Assembly: GCF_009827325.1 (NCBI RefSeq)
Contig: NZ_WTYC01000001.1
Coordinates: 831,916-895,915 of the forward strand
Reading direction: 5' to 3'
From: Qipengyuania vulgaris
GTDB lineage: Bacteria > Pseudomonadota > Alphaproteobacteria > Sphingomonadales > Sphingomonadaceae
Length of the DNA: 64,000 nucleotides
This document shows, piece after piece, positions 48,032 through 56,695 of the stretch. The notes beneath the pieces were generated by a model, which worked only from the letters and a program-made list of their open reading frames with translations, was not told the origin of the DNA and made no database searches. The translations under genes and the position numbers were made by a program. The number at the start of each line of letters is the position of its first letter. Position 1 is the first letter of the stretch.

Positions 48032-48300
48032 CGCTTGGCCTTCTCGAACAGCGACACAAGTTCCTCGAACTTTTCACGTTGCATCGTTTCGTCGCCGCTT
48101 GCGATAGCCTCGGCAACGCAGCACGCCGCATGATCCTTCAAAACCTGGCTTTCGACCTTGGCGAGTGCCGATTTCACTGCCTGTATCTGATGCAGGATTT
48201 CCATGCAGTAGCGATCGTCATTGACCATCTGCGCGACTCCCCTGACCTGGCCGGCGATCCGGTTAAGTCGGTTGATTTTTGCGCTTTTCGCGTCGCTCAT
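48028..48300 (-). CDS. csoR: CsoR-family copper-sensing repressor
   Basis: 90 residues from ATG 48300, with AGGA 8 bp upstream. All-helical DUF156 fold. The Cu(I) ligands Cys-His-Cys are present: Cys32 in RYCMEIL, His57 and Cys61 in DHAACC, at the spacing of mycobacterial CsoR (25 and 4). Cu(I) binding releases the repressor from its palindromic site, found 19 bp upstream between this gene and copA. It would control both the minus-strand DUF411 string and the plus-strand copAB. Confidence 0.88.
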   Translation of the reverse strand: MSDAKSAKINRLNRIAGQVRGVAQMVNDDRYCMEILHQIQAVKSALAKVESQVLKDHAACCVAEAIASGDETMQREKFEELVSLFEKAKR

Positions 48301-48318
48301 ACTCGAATCCTGCTTGAA

Positions 48319-48335
48319 ATACCCTAGGGGGGTAT
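48319..48335. promoter_or_regulatory. Predicted CsoR operator
   Basis: ATACCCTAGGGGGGTAT: arms ATACCC and GGGTAT around a G-rich centre, the GC-rich palindrome typical of CsoR sites. It sits in the 75-bp divergent gap between csoR and copA, next to TATATAGA (48333-48340) which may be a -10 element for copA. Confidence 0.8.
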
Positions 48336-48375
48336 ATAGAGGCTGGTTCGACCGATCAACAATGTAAAAGTCCCG

Positions 48376-50064
48376 ATGACCTTTTCTCGCCGCCACCTGA
48401 TCAAAAGTACCGCAGCTTTGGCAGCAGCCAGCGCCCTCCCCATGCCTGCATGGGCAAGGGGTTTGTCAGTAACGGACGCGAAGAAGGGTTTCGGGGAGGT
48501 TTCCGGCGAAAATATCGAACTCGCAATCGGCAACCACCATTTCAATACCGGTGGCCGATCAGGACACGCTATCGCGGTGAACGGAACGGTACCCGGGCCG
48601 CTGATCCGCCTGCGCGAAGGCCAGATGGCACGCCTGAATGTGACCAACAATCTAGACGAGGGCAGCTCGATCCACTGGCACGGCCTGCTGCTGCCCTTCC
48701 AGTTCGACGGCGTCCCCGGCGTAAGCTTTCCAGGCATTCGGCCAGGCGAGCGCTTCAGTTACGAATTCCCGATTCGCCAGAGCGGCACATATTGGTGGCA
48801 TTCGCATTCGGGGTTGCAGGAGCAGGCCGGCCACTATGGCCCGATCATCGTCGAGAGTGCGACGCCCGACCCCCGGTACGACCGGGACTATGTTGTTCTG
48901 CTTTCCGAATTCACCCCAATGCACCCACACGACATCATGCGAAAGCTCAAGGTCGGGGAACATTACTTTCAGCGTGACATGCTGACAGCCACTGAAGGAG
49001 AGATGTCGGGCGAGATGCGCCGCATGTGGGGCCGAATGCGCATGAATCCGCGCGACATTTCCGACGTAACGGGCAGCACCTATACATTTCTCGTGAACGG
49101 CCATGGTCCGGAAGACAATCTGGAACTGGCTTTCAATCCGGGAGATCGCGTGCGGCTGCGCGTGATCAACGGTTCGGCGATGACCTTCTTCAATCTGCGC
49201 ATTCCCGGAGTGCCGATGACGATCATCCAGGCTGACGGGCAAGACGTAGACGATGTTGAAGTCGACGAGTTCCAGATCGGCGTCGCAGAAACCTACGACG
49301 TAATCGTTTCGCCGCCCGCTGGCAGCCACGCGATTGTGGCGGAAGCCATGGACCGCAGCGGGATGGGTCTCGCCAGCCTGACGAGCCATGCCGGTCACAT
49401 CGCCACAGCTCCGGCACTGCGTGATATCCCGACCCTCACCATGATCGACATGGGCATGATGGATCATGGCGGCATGGAAGGCGTGAACGAAATGGGCCAC
49501 TCCATGCGCGACACCTCGAAACTGCCCGGCGATGTCGAGGCGGGCCCGGGTGTCGATATGATCGCGCCAATGCCTATGGACCGGATGGATTTTCCGGGCC
49601 TCGGTCTCGACAAGGTCGATCACCGGGTGCTGCGTTACACTGACCTCAAAGCGAAGCGGATGAACCCCCACCGCAAGATCGACCGGGAGATGGAAATTCA
49701 CCTCACCGGGAATATGGAACGCTACATGTGGTCATTTGACGGCAAGAAATTCTCTGCCGTCACCGACGAGCCGATCCGGTTTGGCTATGACGAACGCGTT
49801 AGAGTCAAGCTGGTCAACCAGACCATGATGGCCCATCCGATTCATCTTCACGGCCACTTCTTCGAACTGGTGAACGGCGCAGAACACATGCATCAGCCAC
49901 TGAAGCATACGGTAGTCGTACAACCCGGCGGTACTGCCACTTTCGATCTCACGGCGAACGAGCCGGGCGACTGGGCATTTCACTGTCACCTTCTATACCA
50001 CATGCACGCAGGGATGATGCAGGTGGTGACGGTCCGCCCGTTCCCCGACGGAAAACCGGTATGA
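48376..50064 (+). CDS. copA: Copper-resistance multicopper oxidase
   Basis: 562 residues. Tat signal with SRRHLIK. Three cupredoxin domains with all copper sites: SSIHWHGLLLPF, GTYWWHSHSGLQ, HPIHLHGHFFEL and WAFHCHLLYHMHAGMM (T1-T2-T3 ligands). A Met/His-rich insert MIDMGMMDHGGMEGVNEMGHSM fits Cu(I) binding. It oxidises Cu(I) in the periplasm. Overlaps copB by 4 bp (ATGA). Confidence 0.95.
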   Translation: MTFSRRHLIKSTAALAAASALPMPAWARGLSVTDAKKGFGEVSGENIELAIGNHHFNTGGRSGHAIAVNGTVPGPLIRLREGQMARLNVTNNLDEGSSIHWHGLLLPFQFDGVPGVSFPGIRPGERFSYEFPIRQSGTYWWHSHSGLQEQAGHYGPIIVESATPDPRYDRDYVVLLSEFTPMHPHDIMRKLKVGEHYFQRDMLTATEGEMSGEMRRMWGRMRMNPRDISDVTGSTYTFLVNGHGPEDNLELAFNPGDRVRLRVINGSAMTFFNLRIPGVPMTIIQADGQDVDDVEVDEFQIGVAETYDVIVSPPAGSHAIVAEAMDRSGMGLASLTSHAGHIATAPALRDIPTLTMIDMGMMDHGGMEGVNEMGHSMRDTSKLPGDVEAGPGVDMIAPMPMDRMDFPGLGLDKVDHRVLRYTDLKAKRMNPHRKIDREMEIHLTGNMERYMWSFDGKKFSAVTDEPIRFGYDERVRVKLVNQTMMAHPIHLHGHFFELVNGAEHMHQPLKHTVVVQPGGTATFDLTANEPGDWAFHCHLLYHMHAGMMQVVTVRPFPDGKPV

Positions 50065-51110
50065 TCCGAGCTTCGTTCCTCGTGGGCGCGATGCTGGTGG
50101 TCTCTCCCCTGAATGCTCAGGACCATGCATCTCACAAAGAAGCGACACCGCCCGCAATGGACCATTGCGCAATGGGCCACCTGCCGCCGGAGCAATGTCC
50201 GCCGATCGATGAACCTGAAGGCGACGCAACTACCGCCGACCCAACTACCGCCGATCCAACGACCGACGGTATGCCTGACGGTATGGACCATGGAAATCAT
50301 GGCACCATTGATCACGCTGAGCACGGCGAGGTGACTGACAAATCGGCTAATGCTGCCGCTCCGGAAACTGCGGTCCCGCTGCGCGCGCTCGAAGGCCCCC
50401 GGCACGCAGCCGACGCGGTCTGGGGAAGCGAGCAGATGGCGTCCGCGCGTTCGCAGCTGGCGCGTGAACATGGCAGAATGGCCACAGGAATGGTCCTCGT
50501 CGAACGGCTTGAGGCGCGGCTGGCCACCGATAGCGGCGAAGATGGCTATTTGTGGGATGCGCAAGCCTGGTATGGCGGCGACATCAACCGTTTCGTCCTC
50601 AAGACCGAGGGCGAAGGAGAATTCGGCGGCGCTCTGGAACATGCAGAAGTGCAGGCACTCTACAGCCGCGCCATCGGTCCGTTCTTCGATTTGCAGACGG
50701 GGGTACGCTTCGATCCGGAGCCCGACAATCGTAGCCACCTGGCAATCGGCATCCAAGGCCTCGCGCCCTATATGTTCCATATCGATGGAGCCATGTTCAT
50801 CTCCGACAAGGGAGATCTCACCGCGCGCGTGGAAGCCGAATACGACCAGAGGATAACACAGCGTCTGATTCTCCAGCCTCGTATCGAAGTCGAGCTCTCA
50901 GCCCAAGATATTCCGGAAAGGGAAGTCGGTGCCGGTATAAGCAACGTGGAGCCGGGCCTTCGTCTCCGATATGAAATCGCGAAGGAATTCGCGCCCTATG
51001 TGGGCGTAGAGTACGAAGCGAAGGTCGGCGATACAGCGGAACTTGCACGCCTTCGCGGCGAAGACCCCGATGCGATCAAGGCACTGATCGGTCTGCGCGC
51101 CTGGTTCTGA
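50061..51110 (+). CDS. copB: Copper-resistance outer-membrane protein B
   Basis: 349 residues. Signal peptide MIRASFLVGAMLVVSPLNAQ, then a long Met/His/Asp-rich segment with a short tandem repeat TTADPTTADPTT encoded by a repeated CCAACTACCGCCGA, and a CopB barrel (GYLWDAQAWYGGDINRFVLKTEGEGEFGGALEHAEVQALYSRAIGPFFDLQTGVRFDPEP) ending in ALIGLRAWF. An outer-membrane copper-binding/export barrel paired with CopA. Confidence 0.93.
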   Translation: MIRASFLVGAMLVVSPLNAQDHASHKEATPPAMDHCAMGHLPPEQCPPIDEPEGDATTADPTTADPTTDGMPDGMDHGNHGTIDHAEHGEVTDKSANAAAPETAVPLRALEGPRHAADAVWGSEQMASARSQLAREHGRMATGMVLVERLEARLATDSGEDGYLWDAQAWYGGDINRFVLKTEGEGEFGGALEHAEVQALYSRAIGPFFDLQTGVRFDPEPDNRSHLAIGIQGLAPYMFHIDGAMFISDKGDLTARVEAEYDQRITQRLILQPRIEVELSAQDIPEREVGAGISNVEPGLRLRYEIAKEFAPYVGVEYEAKVGDTAELARLRGEDPDAIKALIGLRAWF

Positions 51111-51200
51111 CCAGGTCGAAGTATCTCTCGGCGGTCGAACAAGTCATGGCGGGGTGGCCTTAACGGCAGCCCTGCAGGACTCCTCGAATGCGCATATACT

Positions 51201-53354
51201 TCAGAAGCGTAGTGTATATCCGACTTGGGCAACAAAGCTTCTTTCTTCGCGCTCGCCTGTCCAGTCATAATTTATATATCGCTCGTCCCGTAGAATATAG
51301 CCCAGCTGAGCTTGCAGCTCCACCTGTGGAGACACCTGCCACGCAGCCTTGAGCGACGGGTAAAATGTGGTGTCGGACCCGTTTCCCACCTTCTGGTTCC
51401 GATGCGCCACGCTAATCCGCGGCGCGACATAGGCCTCCGATCCCAGCGGGAAACGATAATAGAAATCAGCCGACTTGATCTGCGATCTCTCGCGGTCCGT
51501 GACCGTGAACAGGCCCACCAATGTATCACGTTGCCGGAACAGGTTCGATGCGATCCCCTGCGCACTGACCCGCACTTCGGTTCCGCTGGCAAGATAGGCT
51601 GGCACTCCCAGAGAGCCCGGATCGCCCGAAAGCGAGGAAACTTCGATCTCGCCTGATAATCGCCAGCTCTCGCCAACCGGCGTGGTGAAGGACGCGCTCA
51701 GCGAGCGCATCTGCAACGTGCGGTCGCGTGATACCTCGCGCACTGTTTCCAGCGGTTCGAGCGCCAGGATCGTGTCCAGCCTCGGTCGCACCTGCCCGAT
51801 GATGGCATTGGTCAGGGATAGCGTCGGGTAGTGCTGTATCGTTCCAGCGATGGACGCCAACGCCCCATTCTCCAAGGCGAGGGTGCCCCGAAGATAGGCT
51901 GCGTTGAGCGTATCGAAAGCAAGGTCGTAATCGATCAGGCCATCGACATGCCACTTGTCCCCGCGCACGCGAATTTGTCCGCCGATCGCCTGCCGGTCCG
52001 TTACGCCTGAGGCGCGCTGGTCGAACCAGTAAACGCTGGCCTCCAGTCTTCCCTCATTGTGCGAATAGTCCGCCCCGATCGCGTAGAATGTCTGCCTGTC
52101 GTTGATCGTGGTCTGCCGTTCAGACCAGACCGACGCGCCGAAAGCGCCGCGAACGGAAAATCCCGATGACAGCGTGGTCTTGGCAGACACCCCATCAAAC
52201 CTCCCGAAGATGCCAAGCCCGTATTCCTTTTGACGCCCGATCGTCATCCGGTGATCGGACCCTTGCAGGGCAAGCGAAACGTAAAGCTGATCGAGCAGGG
52301 CGTAGGAGCCCTGATTGCGATCCGATCCGGTCAATTGCACCGGCCTGAATTCCGCAACGTATCCTGCACTCGCCCGAGATTCGATGGAGGTCGTGCCATT
52401 CGTGGCGACGACAGTGGTATCGGCGACAGTCAAGATCTCGTCGACATTGACGCGCCGGTCGATGAAGCCCGGTGCGAACGTACCCGAACTGTCCCGGATC
52501 GCAGCCCGGCTGCGATCCCGAATGTAGAATTGCGAGAAATATCCCCGTACCGAAGTTCGCCATGGTGCTTCTGGTGTGTCCGGGGCAACCTGCGAGCCAA
52601 CTATTTCGGGCTGTCCTGACGTTTCCCCCGCGGAAGCCTCGCCCAAAGACCCCAGCCGCATTTTGATCCGCGGCACGGCATCGTGGTCGGGATAATCGGC
52701 GATGAAGGCATCGAAAATTGCGCGGGCTTCAGCAGTACGACCAGCCCGCTCTGCAAGCATGCCCGACAATTCGCGGGCTCGGGGCGAGTGAGGCCCCTCT
52801 CCGCCTGCAAGAATTTGCGCAATCAGCAGATTGGCAGCGGCATCGTCGCCATTCCTGATATGCTCTTCGGCCCGGTCCAGCAGCTCGCTCTGTACACCGG
52901 CATCCACCGGCGCAAGCAGCGTCGCATTCCCGGCGGTCTGCGGCGCAGCGGAACAGCTGGGCCCAGTGAATTCGAACATGATCTTCGATGGATCGGCGGA
53001 AGAAACAGGGTGGGCTCGGCCGTTCTGTGACAGCTCGATCACCAGCACAGAACCCACCGGTGCGTCGGGCTCGATCCGCACGGTCTCGATCAAATCCCGG
53101 AGGGCATCGGGGACCGCAAGATGCTCTTCTTGTAAGACCGCTGATCCGGCAAGTGACATTCGGAATGCGTGTTCATTTTGGACCCGTGCCCCCAAGGGGG
53201 CCGACATCCCCGGAGGAAGCGTGATTTCAAAACGCGGGCAATCACCGTTCCCCGTGGCGGTGAGCGTCGGAAGCCCACGCTCGGTACTGACCGCGACCTC
53301 CGCCATCGGAGCGGGATCGAAGACCTCCTGAAACTGGATTACGAGGTCCGCCAT
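51201..53354 (-). CDS. Predicted outer-membrane beta-barrel of the multiheme cytochrome operon
   Basis: 717 residues. About 1-110 a beta-rich domain, about 150-235 a TPR-like helical stretch (LLDRAEEHIRNGDDAAANLLIAQIL...ARAIFDAFIADYPDH), then from about 265 (WRTSVRGYFSQFYIRDRSRA) a long run of alternating amphipathic strands. The end is FVAQVGYTLRF with the terminal Phe of outer-membrane barrels. No signal peptide is visible: the frame is closed by TAA shortly upstream and the protein begins MADLVIQFQEVFD only 4 bp after the 5-haem cytochrome stop. Possibly a porin partner of the cytochromes. No family name recognised. Confidence 0.75.
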   Translation of the reverse strand: MADLVIQFQEVFDPAPMAEVAVSTERGLPTLTATGNGDCPRFEITLPPGMSAPLGARVQNEHAFRMSLAGSAVLQEEHLAVPDALRDLIETVRIEPDAPVGSVLVIELSQNGRAHPVSSADPSKIMFEFTGPSCSAAPQTAGNATLLAPVDAGVQSELLDRAEEHIRNGDDAAANLLIAQILAGGEGPHSPRARELSGMLAERAGRTAEARAIFDAFIADYPDHDAVPRIKMRLGSLGEASAGETSGQPEIVGSQVAPDTPEAPWRTSVRGYFSQFYIRDRSRAAIRDSSGTFAPGFIDRRVNVDEILTVADTTVVATNGTTSIESRASAGYVAEFRPVQLTGSDRNQGSYALLDQLYVSLALQGSDHRMTIGRQKEYGLGIFGRFDGVSAKTTLSSGFSVRGAFGASVWSERQTTINDRQTFYAIGADYSHNEGRLEASVYWFDQRASGVTDRQAIGGQIRVRGDKWHVDGLIDYDLAFDTLNAAYLRGTLALENGALASIAGTIQHYPTLSLTNAIIGQVRPRLDTILALEPLETVREVSRDRTLQMRSLSASFTTPVGESWRLSGEIEVSSLSGDPGSLGVPAYLASGTEVRVSAQGIASNLFRQRDTLVGLFTVTDRERSQIKSADFYYRFPLGSEAYVAPRISVAHRNQKVGNGSDTTFYPSLKAAWQVSPQVELQAQLGYILRDERYINYDWTGEREERSFVAQVGYTLRF

Positions 53355-53358
53355 CAGT

Positions 53359-53865
53359 TCAGTCTGCCCTGCGGGAGGCGCGGCTTATACCGGGCAGGAA
53401 CAGATCCCAGTGAACGGTTGTGTGGCAGTCTTCGCAGACCGGCCCGGTCGGCGGATGGCCGGGAGTCATTCCCGGCGCGGTGAAGTTGTTGTGGCACCGC
53501 GCGCAACCGAAATCGAAGCCGGCGTGGTCGAAGCGCGCTAGTCGCCAATCCTGTTCGGTGTGGCAGGCGGAACATTGCAGAGAGGTCGGGATGTGCCGGA
53601 AAGGTTTGCCTTCGGCGACGATATTATTGTGGCAGCTTTCGCAGGTTCGCGGGGTTCCCTGAAAGACCCCGGCGCGGTGGCATTCCTGGCATTCTACGGT
53701 GGCATGCGCCCCATCCAGCGCAAAGCCAGTTTCGAAATGGTCGAAACGGTCGACGATGCGGGCCCGTTCGCTGTCCTGGGGCGGCGGGACAGCTTCCTGC
53801 GGCAATGATATCGCAGCAGCGAATGCCGGCATGACGCAGAGGGCGATCAGTCGGAATATGATCAT
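53359..53865 (-). CDS. Periplasmic multiheme c-type cytochrome, five CxxCH
   Basis: 168 residues from ATG 53865 (MIIFRLIALCVMPAFAAAIS signal peptide), overlapping the larger cytochrome gene by 4 bp. Five CxxCH: CQECH, CESCH, CSACH, CARCH, CEDCH. It repeats the unit of its big neighbour (FDHFETGFALDGAHATVECQECH...TCESCH...CSACHTEQDW...FDH) once, then a shorter unit with two haems. Likely small periplasmic electron carrier between the 21-haem protein and the barrel. Confidence 0.88.
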   Translation of the reverse strand: MIIFRLIALCVMPAFAAAISLPQEAVPPPQDSERARIVDRFDHFETGFALDGAHATVECQECHRAGVFQGTPRTCESCHNNIVAEGKPFRHIPTSLQCSACHTEQDWRLARFDHAGFDFGCARCHNNFTAPGMTPGHPPTGPVCEDCHTTVHWDLFLPGISRASRRAD

Positions 53866-55472
53866 GAGACCTTCCCTTTTCGAAAACGCCTGCGCCGCCG
53901 CACCATTGATGTGCGGGTGATCAATTCGCTCCACGAACCGGTGGTGTGGCATTCGGCGCAGTTGGATCCGAATTCGCCGCGGTGGATGTCGTCTGCGCTA
54001 TGGCACTGCGAGCAGGTTGATCCGATCCGGGCGGACTGCGTCTCCTGACCGTGACAGGCGTAGCAGGACAGACGGGCGTGCCTTCCATCGAGCGGGAAGG
54101 ACGTCTGGCGGCCATGATCGAAGGTCCAGCTCTGCCAGTCGCTGGTATCGTGGCACTGCGCGCAATTCGGTGCACGGCCGAAGCGCCCCGCGTGCCGCGT
54201 GTCCGCATGGCAGGCGATGCAGGTTGTGCCCTTGGCCTGGAACGTCAGGTTCGCATGGCATGCGGTGCAGGTCACCGCACGGTGCCTCCCGGCGAGACGA
54301 AAGGCGGTTGCGTCATGGTCGAAGCCGGAAGCGGGCCGCCACCTGCTTTCGGTGTGGCAGGAAGCGCAGGTGCGCCCGAGTTGCCCACGGTGCGGATCGT
54401 CTGAGCTGTGGCAGCCGGCACATGTGGTCGGAAGCTTTACCTTTCCTGCGGGCTGCACGTGACAGGTCTTGCAGGCGATCGCAGCATGAGCGCCGCGCAG
54501 CGGAAAGCCGAACCGGGCGTGGTCAAAGCTTACGGACGACCACGTGGTGGTCTTGTGGCATGAAGCGCAATCGCGTCCGTAACTGCCCTTGTGGACATCG
54601 TCCTCCGCATGGCAGCCGAAGCACGTCATCGGTGGGCGTTTGATGCGCTCGCCCTTGCCGTGGCATTGCACACAAGTGGTTGCGCGGTGCGACCCTGTGA
54701 GTGGGAAACGGGTGTCGCGGCTGTGGTCAAAATTGACGAACTCCCACCCCGTAGCGACATGACAGCTCTCGCACTTGTCGCCCTTCGAGCCTTCATGAAT
54801 ATCGTCGTTCCTGTGGCACGCCACGCAGGTTGTCGGAGTACCCTCGAAGCGTCGATTGGCATGGCAGCCCTCGCAGGTGACCGCGCGATGTTTCCCGAGC
54901 AGATTGAAGCCGGTTATCGAGTGGTCGAACGCGCGCGTCTGGGTCCAATTGCTCGTTGTGTGGCAGCCCTCGCATTTCTCGCCGAGCCGGCCGTCATGCG
55001 TATCGTCCTTTTTATGGCATGCCACGCAGGTGGTCGGTGCTACCCTGAAAGCCTGTGACGGCTTGTGGCAGCTTGCGCATGTCAGCTCGGCATGGGCGCC
55101 GGTCAGCGGAAAGTCGGTCAGCCTGTGATCGAATTTCTGCTCGTCGAATGCCGCGATGTCGAAGCCTAATCCCTTGTGGTCCGAATGGCATGAAGCGCAG
55201 CTTTCGCGAGCGACCCTTGGCGATTTGCCGTGAAAGCCCTCATCACGCTCGATGTCCTCGGCAACATCCACATGGCATGACAGGCAGCGATTGTCCTGCT
55301 GCCCGGACAGAAAGGGCACGTGGCAGGAGAGGCAGTTGTCCTCCAGTTCGGCATGCGCTTTCGAAAGCGGCCCCGGAGTGATGAGTTCACCGATCACGGG
55401 CATGGCAAGATAGGCTGCAAGCGTTGTGGCCAGAATGGCGCCGAAGATCAGGATGATCCATTTGCGCACCAT
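53862..55472 (-). CDS. Large membrane-anchored c-type cytochrome with 21 CxxCH motifs
   Basis: 536 residues from ATG 55472 (MVRKWIILIFGAILATTLAAYLAMPVIG, a signal peptide or uncleaved anchor). I count 21 CxxCH motifs, arranged as seven repeats of 60-70 residues with three haem sites each. The repeat pattern is F-x-L-x-G-x-H ... CxxCH ... P-T-T-CxxCH-x-x-D-D-x-H-x-G ... CxxCH-T-x-x-W ... F-D-H. Extra conserved His residues may be distal ligands. It should act as a haem wire in the periplasm. Two bases separate it from the cytochrome b-like gene upstream. Confidence 0.9.
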   Translation of the reverse strand: MVRKWIILIFGAILATTLAAYLAMPVIGELITPGPLSKAHAELEDNCLSCHVPFLSGQQDNRCLSCHVDVAEDIERDEGFHGKSPRVARESCASCHSDHKGLGFDIAAFDEQKFDHRLTDFPLTGAHAELTCASCHKPSQAFRVAPTTCVACHKKDDTHDGRLGEKCEGCHTTSNWTQTRAFDHSITGFNLLGKHRAVTCEGCHANRRFEGTPTTCVACHRNDDIHEGSKGDKCESCHVATGWEFVNFDHSRDTRFPLTGSHRATTCVQCHGKGERIKRPPMTCFGCHAEDDVHKGSYGRDCASCHKTTTWSSVSFDHARFGFPLRGAHAAIACKTCHVQPAGKVKLPTTCAGCHSSDDPHRGQLGRTCASCHTESRWRPASGFDHDATAFRLAGRHRAVTCTACHANLTFQAKGTTCIACHADTRHAGRFGRAPNCAQCHDTSDWQSWTFDHGRQTSFPLDGRHARLSCYACHGQETQSARIGSTCSQCHSADDIHRGEFGSNCAECHTTGSWSELITRTSMVRRRRRFRKGKVS

Positions 55473-55474
55473 GC

Positions 55475-56377
55475 TCAGAAATAATGCGCTGCGAGGATGT
55501 GGATGATCGCGGTTACCCCGAGGAAGATGTAAAGCGGGATGTGTGCCACGTGCCACAGGGCGAAAAGGCGTTCGAACGTCGCGAAGGTGCCGGCGTCCAG
55601 CAAGGCGTCAAGATAGCTCCGCACGTGTTTCCGGACTTCGGCGCGCATCGCCTGTCTCTCTTTTTCGGGTGCGCCGAGGAGCGCCATGTGCTGCTCGACC
55701 TCCTGGGCAGCAGCCTTCATCAGACGATTGCGGTTGAGCTTGATGGCGACACTCAATCGCAGCGATGCGAAAATGGTGCGGGAAAGGCGTCGGCGCGGAT
55801 GGGAAACGATCTGCTGGTATTCTGCCAGCCTCGCTTCGACTTCTTTGCCAAGCGCGCCATCGCGATCGAGCCTGTCGCGCTGACGCCTCATCTCGGTCAT
55901 GATATCGGCCGCTTCTCGATGGCGGAGAGAGTTGCGGCTATATAGGTGCAGGTGGAGGTACCGACCAACCAGCCCTGACAGGGAGACTAGGATCATCGCC
56001 CACAAGGCCACCCCGCTGTTGAGTGCGCGCCAGGAAAAGCCCGCGTGAAACAGTACCAGTAGCGGGCCTAACACTCCCAATGTCATATGGATCTTGAACC
56101 ACGTGCCGACAGTGCCCGGAATGATAGGACCGCCGCGCTTGCGTAGCGGGTATCCGAGCAGGATCACCATCATCGATGCGCCGATGATACCGAGCCAATA
56201 GCCGAGCCCCTCGCCGGGGTTGAGGCCCATGCGGTCTTTGGTGAGCCAGCCAATGACGATTGCGGAAACCACGAAGGTCGCGAATAGGTAGCCTTTCCGG
56301 CGGACCGTACGAACCGAGCGCACCTTCCGGCCAGTCGCCGTGGGGTGCTTCAGTTCGAGTCCGACCCAATCGGCCAT
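55475..56377 (-). CDS. Five-helix cytochrome b-like inner-membrane protein
   Basis: 300 residues from ATG 56377 with GGAGGTG 6 bp upstream. Hydrophobic segments near residues 30-46, 58-76, 94-116, 122-142 and 272-298. Histidines occur in helix 3 (FKIHMTLGVLGPLLVLFHAGFSW), after helix 4 (GRYLHLHLYS) and in the last helix (LWHVAHIPLYIFLGVTAIIHILAAHYF), enough for bis-His haem b. A long charged loop separates helices 4 and 5. Probably passes electrons between the quinone pool or a cytoplasmic donor and the multiheme cytochromes. First gene of the minus-strand operon. Confidence 0.75.
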   Translation of the reverse strand: MADWVGLELKHPTATGRKVRSVRTVRRKGYLFATFVVSAIVIGWLTKDRMGLNPGEGLGYWLGIIGASMMVILLGYPLRKRGGPIIPGTVGTWFKIHMTLGVLGPLLVLFHAGFSWRALNSGVALWAMILVSLSGLVGRYLHLHLYSRNSLRHREAADIMTEMRRQRDRLDRDGALGKEVEARLAEYQQIVSHPRRRLSRTIFASLRLSVAIKLNRNRLMKAAAQEVEQHMALLGAPEKERQAMRAEVRKHVRSYLDALLDAGTFATFERLFALWHVAHIPLYIFLGVTAIIHILAAHYF

Positions 56378-56695
56378 ACAGCACACCTCCGCCGGACCAC
56401 GAGATGCAGTCCGTCAACCGTACGACCCGGTTCTTTGAGGCGGCAAGTAGCCCCCGATGGCCACCGCAAGTTGCGACTAGCACAATATATTATGGATGTC
56501 GCGCTTCACCGCAGTTGGAGAACACATACGGCAATTTCGCCGTCTTAAACGAACGCCTCGACTGCCATAAACTTGCCGTTCATTTGCCCAGCCTAGCACC
56601 CGAGCGGACATCTGCGGCCGTACGGTATCTCGAACTGATATCCTGCGGCGGCGGGTTGCCAACTCAAGAAACCAGCGGGTCGCGGAGTTTCAAAC
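56378..56695. other. Divergent intergenic region between the cytochrome b-like gene and the flavoprotein
   Basis: 318 bp with no credible gene. It should hold the two divergent promoters; AATATATTATGG (around 56484-56495) is the most AT-rich piece. No clear palindrome seen. Confidence 0.5.
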
